Positions 60,578 through 64,000 of a stretch of DNA of 64,000 nt are shown one piece after another. A program made the position numbers and the translations under genes. Location of the stretch: contig NZ_LFZV01000001.1 of the NCBI RefSeq assembly GCF_001183965.1, positions 3,506,621 through 3,570,620 of the forward strand. Direction: 5' to 3'. Positions within the stretch are counted from its first letter, which is position 1; each line of letters begins with the position of its first letter. This stretch comes from Bacillus sp. FJAT-27916 (lineage in GTDB: Bacteria; Bacillota; Bacilli; Bacillales; Pradoshiaceae). The notes beneath the pieces are model-generated. The model was not told where the DNA came from and did not search any database. It saw only the letters and a list, made by a program, of their open reading frames with translations.

Positions 60578-61998
60578 GATTCTGTCTTGGAACTTATCTT
60601 AGTTAATTTAGCTTTATCAAGATACCAGCTTCCATTTTCCTTAACTAAGTGCCAATCCCCCTCCCATTGCTGAACTAATGTGGTATTGCCTTTATGATCA
60701 TCATAAGAAGTCATGACAATATGAGCTTTAGCCTTTGAACCATTAATCTCCTTAACACTAACAGAATTGACGACATCAGATTGATTATTCTCCAATCCTT
60801 TTGACCAGTCACTTAAGGATAGACTGCTTCTTTTCTCTGAAGAGAATAAATTATAGGCTGCTTCGAAATGATTATCTGTAATATGTTGATAATGGGTGTA
60901 TATCACTTCTTGTATAAGCCTTTCATCAATGCTGTCTTCATCCTCCTCGGAAGAAACCTCCGTATCATATGTATCCACATCATCAAAAAGGAAGTCTGCA
61001 CTATACATTCCCTCTTTAACGGTCACCGTATCTGATTTTAATGTTTCTTTTCCAATCTTCCATTCAGCATGCAGTTTGACAGATCCATCCATCGGCAGCG
61101 GGCCAATTTCATCTATCTCCTTCAATTTCTTTTTCGTACTTTTCCCATTCACAAACAATACGGCCTCGTCTTCATTTGTATAAATGCTCAAGAAATAATC
61201 ATCCCAAGAAAACTGGCTGGATGCCGTGCGGTCCTCGAGTGAAGAAACATCAAATTTGTCACTTTGTGTGACCTTCCCATAACCCCCTTCTGCCACAGCC
61301 TTAATGGTATGCTCTCCAGGAAGATACGGGCCAAACAATTCTTCCGCCTCATCACTGACTGTACCGGCCTTTTGACCATCTATTTGTATCTCTGTTTTGT
61401 TATAGTCGGAGGTAATATTCACATAACATGGCTGTACCTCAATCACATAATGATCAAAGATTCCCCATTTTTTCCCGCCCAGCTTTACATTAGCCAGATT
61501 ATTCATGTCAACTCCAGCCTCATAAGAATGGAAATCTTCCTTATAATAATTAGCCTCGGTTTCTAAATCCTCATATAATTCCGAATAAATTTTAGGATTA
61601 TCATTAAGATAGGTAATGAACGCCTCAGTTTGTTCTGCAGTTGCTTTCATTTCCCTTTGTCCATCATTAATATAAGCTCGTACCTTATTCGTTTGTTTGC
61701 CTTCAACAGCTGCGGCAAAACCTTCTACCACTTTATCTGGAGATAAATATATGTTTTTAAGATAATAATAACCACCGCCTAAAAGAAGAAGAGCCAAAAG
61801 AGCGATAATGGTTATGATTGGTTTTTTCCTTCTCTTTGCCGACCCTTCATTTAATGGCTTTGATTCATGACTTCCATCAGTCTCTTTCTTCCCAGAGCGT
61901 GATTTGGATTCAGTCTGTTCACCAATCGGCCTTCCACATTTTGCACAGAATTTGGCACCCTCCTTGAGCTTGTTTCCACAGTTCTTGCAGTAATTCAT
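60574..61998 (-). CDS. Zinc-ribbon membrane protein of the TcaA/YvbJ type
   Basis: A 474-aa membrane-anchored protein. The N-terminal zinc ribbon CKNCGNKLKEGAKFCAKCG (residues 4-22) lies in the cytoplasm. A basic linker and one helix (IITIIALLALLLLGGGYYYL, about 62-81) follow. The large outer part has repeated Ig/NTF2-like domains. Related TcaA proteins of staphylococci affect teicoplanin susceptibility and bind or sense wall intermediates; YvbJ is the bacillar relative. The C-terminal NTF2-like domain (LVQQWEGDWHLVKENGSW) is kept. AAGGAAG is 8 nt before the ATG at 61998. Coupled to the NagZ-like gene, suggesting a joint wall-sensing or wall-turnover role. Confidence 0.85.
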   Translation of the reverse strand: MNYCKNCGNKLKEGAKFCAKCGRPIGEQTESKSRSGKKETDGSHESKPLNEGSAKRRKKPIITIIALLALLLLGGGYYYLKNIYLSPDKVVEGFAAAVEGKQTNKVRAYINDGQREMKATAEQTEAFITYLNDNPKIYSELYEDLETEANYYKEDFHSYEAGVDMNNLANVKLGGKKWGIFDHYVIEVQPCYVNITSDYNKTEIQIDGQKAGTVSDEAEELFGPYLPGEHTIKAVAEGGYGKVTQSDKFDVSSLEDRTASSQFSWDDYFLSIYTNEDEAVLFVNGKSTKKKLKEIDEIGPLPMDGSVKLHAEWKIGKETLKSDTVTVKEGMYSADFLFDDVDTYDTEVSSEEDEDSIDERLIQEVIYTHYQHITDNHFEAAYNLFSSEKRSSLSLSDWSKGLENNQSDVVNSVSVKEINGSKAKAHIVMTSYDDHKGNTTLVQQWEGDWHLVKENGSWYLDKAKLTKISSKTES

Positions 61999-62160
61999 CG
62001 TTAACACTTCCTTGCTGTATAAGATCTGGTAGTTTAAATTATACAGGTTAAATTCCAAATATTAAATTATTTTAGTATAATTTAATTTATTCATCTATTT
62101 ACTTCTCCCTTCTTTTTTCACTCGGGTACTTTAAAAATAGGCTAGGAAAAATGAAACAAA

Positions 62161-62186
62161 ACGGATTTCGACTGAACGAAATCCGT
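62161..62186. terminator. Orphan terminator-like hairpin
   Basis: ACGGATTTCG / CGAAATCCGT forms a perfect 10-bp stem. On the minus strand it is followed by TTTGTTT. No coding gene ends near it; the PTS operon has its own terminator 100 bp upstream. It may end a small RNA transcribed from 62187-62285 or be a second terminator. Confidence 0.5.
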
Positions 62187-62286
62187 ATCAGATTAAACAA
62201 TGCCATTTTGTCATTTATTACTTTTCCCCATTCCTTACAGCCATCTGTAGCTTCTATTATCAGCACTATCTGTTACCCAAACGCAT

Positions 62287-62332
62287 AAAAAAAAGCACCT
62301 CCCAAAATTCTCATTTCAGGAGGTGCTTTTCT
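62287..62332 (-). terminator. Terminator of the mannose-family PTS operon
   Basis: AAAAGCACCTCC / GGAGGTGCTTTT 12-bp stem, with T's on both strands; about 55 bp past the IID stop codon. Confidence 0.9.
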
Positions 62333-62384
62333 ATTTGTTTTCTACAGTTATAATACCAATAAAAGCTGTAAAAAATCTTATTTA

Positions 62385-63296
62385 TTACATGATGTTCAAT
62401 ACATGGAATACAACACCGACTACGAACAATCCAAGAATCATCACAATTGGAGATACTTTTTTGTTAAGCAGCCACATGCAAAGAAGTGTCAATAACAATG
62501 CAGATAAGCCAGGAATTAAGCTATCTAAGTTGTCTTGTAAAGTCGTTACTTTCATATCAGTTAATGAAAGACCAGATGCTTGTTGTTCAAGCGCTGTTTT
62601 GATGCCTTCTGATCCAGCAGGGAGTTTATCCCAATCGATATAGGCACCTTCATCCAGTTGAACGGAAGAAACAATTGGTGTGAATGTGATGGATACCCAT
62701 CTGTTAACTAACGCACCAAGTATGAACATACCAAGTATCGAAGCACCTTTTGTAATATCACGAAGCAATCCGCCAGACAAATCGTCTGTGATTTTGGAAC
62801 CAGCTTTGTAGCCAAATTCCTGTGTATACCACATGAATCCCATACGGATAAGATTCCATAATACGAAGTAAAGAATTGGTCCAAGAATATTACCAGTCAT
62901 TGCAAGGGAAGCCGCTAACGCACCAAGGATTGGCTTAACTGTGAACCAGAATACTGGGTCACCGATACCAGCTAGAGGTCCCATCATACCGACCTTAACC
63001 CCTTGGATTGCTACATCATCAACCGGCGCACCGTTTGCACGCTCTTCTTCAAGTGCTAAAGTAACACCGAGGATTGGTGAAGCTACATATGGGTGAGTAT
63101 TAAAGAACTCTAAGTGACGTTTTAGTGCTGCAGAACGATCTTCTTTTGTTTTATATAATCTTTTGATAGCTGGGATCATGGCAAATGTCCATCCGCCATT
63201 TTGCATACGTTCATAGTTCCAAGAACCTTGGATGAACGTTGAACGCCACCAAACAGAAATACGATCTCGTTTTGATAATGTCAATTTTTCTTCCAT
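62385..63296 (-). CDS. manZ: PTS mannose/fructose/sorbose-family IID component
   Basis: A 303-aa membrane subunit IID of a mannose-family phosphotransferase system; with IIC it forms the sugar channel. The N-terminal WWRSTFIQGSWNYERMQNGG is the conserved family start, HLEFFNTHPYVASPILGVTL and GPLAGIGDPVFWFTVKPILG follow, and the C-terminus ends in two helices. AAGGAGGAGG is 7 nt before the ATG at 63296; the 11 codons upstream from 63329 overlap this site. The gap to IIC is 20 bp. The sugar (mannose, fructose, glucosamine or other) is not decidable from IID alone; the IIA/IIB genes would lie to the right of the window. Confidence 0.9.
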   Translation of the reverse strand: MEEKLTLSKRDRISVWWRSTFIQGSWNYERMQNGGWTFAMIPAIKRLYKTKEDRSAALKRHLEFFNTHPYVASPILGVTLALEEERANGAPVDDVAIQGVKVGMMGPLAGIGDPVFWFTVKPILGALAASLAMTGNILGPILYFVLWNLIRMGFMWYTQEFGYKAGSKITDDLSGGLLRDITKGASILGMFILGALVNRWVSITFTPIVSSVQLDEGAYIDWDKLPAGSEGIKTALEQQASGLSLTDMKVTTLQDNLDSLIPGLSALLLTLLCMWLLNKKVSPIVMILGLFVVGVVFHVLNIM

Positions 63297-63315
63297 TTTT
63301 CTGTCCTCCTCCTTC

Positions 63316-64000
63316 TTAGTAATCATCAATAATGGCGCCTAATGGATCTCCGGTATTACCGCCTCCGCCATTACCTGAACCGCCTTGTTTGGAAAGAGCT
63401 AAATAGATGAGTGCAAGAGCGACACCGATAGCACCCAATCCGATAAGTGTGATTTGTGAAACAGTCGCTAATACGAAACCAATTGCAAAGAATGGCCATA
63501 CTTCTTTCGTTGCCATCATGTTAATAACCATCGCATAACCAACGGCTACAACCATGCCACCGCCGATTGCCAAACCATCTGTCAACCATGCAGGCATAGA
63601 TTCAAGCATGCTTCTAACTGGAGCCGCACCAACTGCTAGAATCAATGCAGCTGGGATTGCAATACGCAAACCTTGCAAGCAGATCGCAGCGACGTGCCAA
63701 AATTCAACTACTTTAATGTTACCTTCTTGAGCTGCAGCATCCATAAAGTGTACAAATGCTGTCGCAATAGTACGAACGATAATTGTTAATAGCAAACCTG
63801 CAACTGCAAGTGGTACAGCAATCGCGATTGCAGAAGAAATACCGGCTTGACCTTGTCCGCTTAAAACAAGAATAATAGCAGATGCAACTGATGCCAACGC
63901 AGCATCTGGTGCTACGGCAGCTCCGATATTTGCCCAACCTAAAGCGATCATTTGAAGTGTACCGCCTAAGATAAGACAAGGAATGAGTTCTCCTGTAACC
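63316..64000 (-). CDS. manY: PTS mannose/fructose/sorbose-family IIC component, 5' end outside window
   Basis: Partial: the frame continues past the right edge (GELIPCLILGGTLQMIALGW is already inside the protein), so about 228 residues of a roughly 265-aa IIC are seen. Family motifs LGGTLQMIALGWANIGAAVA and PDAALASVASAIILV are clear, as is the usual hydrophilic tail GGSGNGGGGNTGDPLGAIID before the final DDY. IIC forms the membrane pore with IID. The gene order IIC-IID matches manY-manZ/levF-levG. Confidence 0.9.
   Translation of the reverse strand, partial: VTGELIPCLILGGTLQMIALGWANIGAAVAPDAALASVASAIILVLSGQGQAGISSAIAIAVPLAVAGLLLTIIVRTIATAFVHFMDAAAQEGNIKVVEFWHVAAICLQGLRIAIPAALILAVGAAPVRSMLESMPAWLTDGLAIGGGMVVAVGYAMVINMMATKEVWPFFAIGFVLATVSQITLIGLGAIGVALALIYLALSKQGGSGNGGGGNTGDPLGAIIDDY

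Overview
The window looks like chromosome from a low-to-mid G+C Bacillaceae bacterium (Bacillus sensu lato; genus not resolved). Supporting signs are strong AGGAGG-type ribosome binding sites, a T-box-controlled TyrZ-type tyrosyl-tRNA synthetase, a Fur-boxed siderophore operon, OhrR/Gpx, PaiA/PaiB, OpuD, a bacillopeptidase F-like protease and SpoVB-type flippases. I saw no rRNA, tRNA, insertion sequence, prophage or CRISPR array.

0-8 kb (mostly minus strand): undecaprenyl-diphosphatase, a very long protein with two isoprenoid-synthase-like halves, a small (p)ppGpp-hydrolase-like HD protein, the 3' remnant of an alcohol dehydrogenase, a small unknown protein, an acyl-CoA ligase and a spermidine-synthase-fold protein. 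8.3-15 kb (minus): a complete Wadjet-type SMC plasmid-defence operon in the order jetD-jetA-jetB-jetC. 15-21 kb: a GH43 beta-xylosidase divergent from a sugar ABC transporter, whose first permease carries an in-frame amber codon, and a YesL-like protein. 21-26 kb (plus): a compact operon of iron-type alcohol dehydrogenase, ThDP enzyme, BASS-family transporter and SDR epimerase, whose pathway I do not recognise; then a VOC protein. 26.7-30.2 kb: dhaS-dhaQ divergent from a single-chain dihydroxyacetone kinase.

30.8-35.5 kb: Fur-regulated siderophore uptake operon with two tandem binding lipoproteins. 35.6-38.5 kb: T-box/tyrZ, then glutathione peroxidase with its OhrR-like repressor and a clear operator. 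38.5-46 kb: stand-alone HIRAN protein, M20 amidohydrolase, the large secreted S8 protease, small unknowns. 46-50.4 kb: MarR-paiA-paiB operon, HxlR regulator divergent from a flavin monooxygenase/FMN reductase pair, GNAT. 50.4-54 kb: frameshifted alpha/beta hydrolase, a missed 59-aa membrane protein, OpuD, a DUF4256 protein. 54-56.5 kb: AT-rich stretch of small membrane proteins, an HNH protein and decayed reading frames. 56.5-64 kb: MATE/SpoVB-like flippase, AlkD-like protein, a TcaA-like plus NagZ-like envelope operon, and the IID and partial IIC subunits of a mannose-family PTS.

The most noteworthy items are the tandem isoprenoid synthase (resembling in layout the fungal cyclase-prenyltransferase chimeras), the D-A-B-C Wadjet operon, three intergenic arrays of a degenerate GCGAAA motif with a 20-21 bp period, the unassigned ThDP/ADH/BASS/SDR operon, and two genes whose best-placed ribosome binding site points to an ATC or ATT codon.
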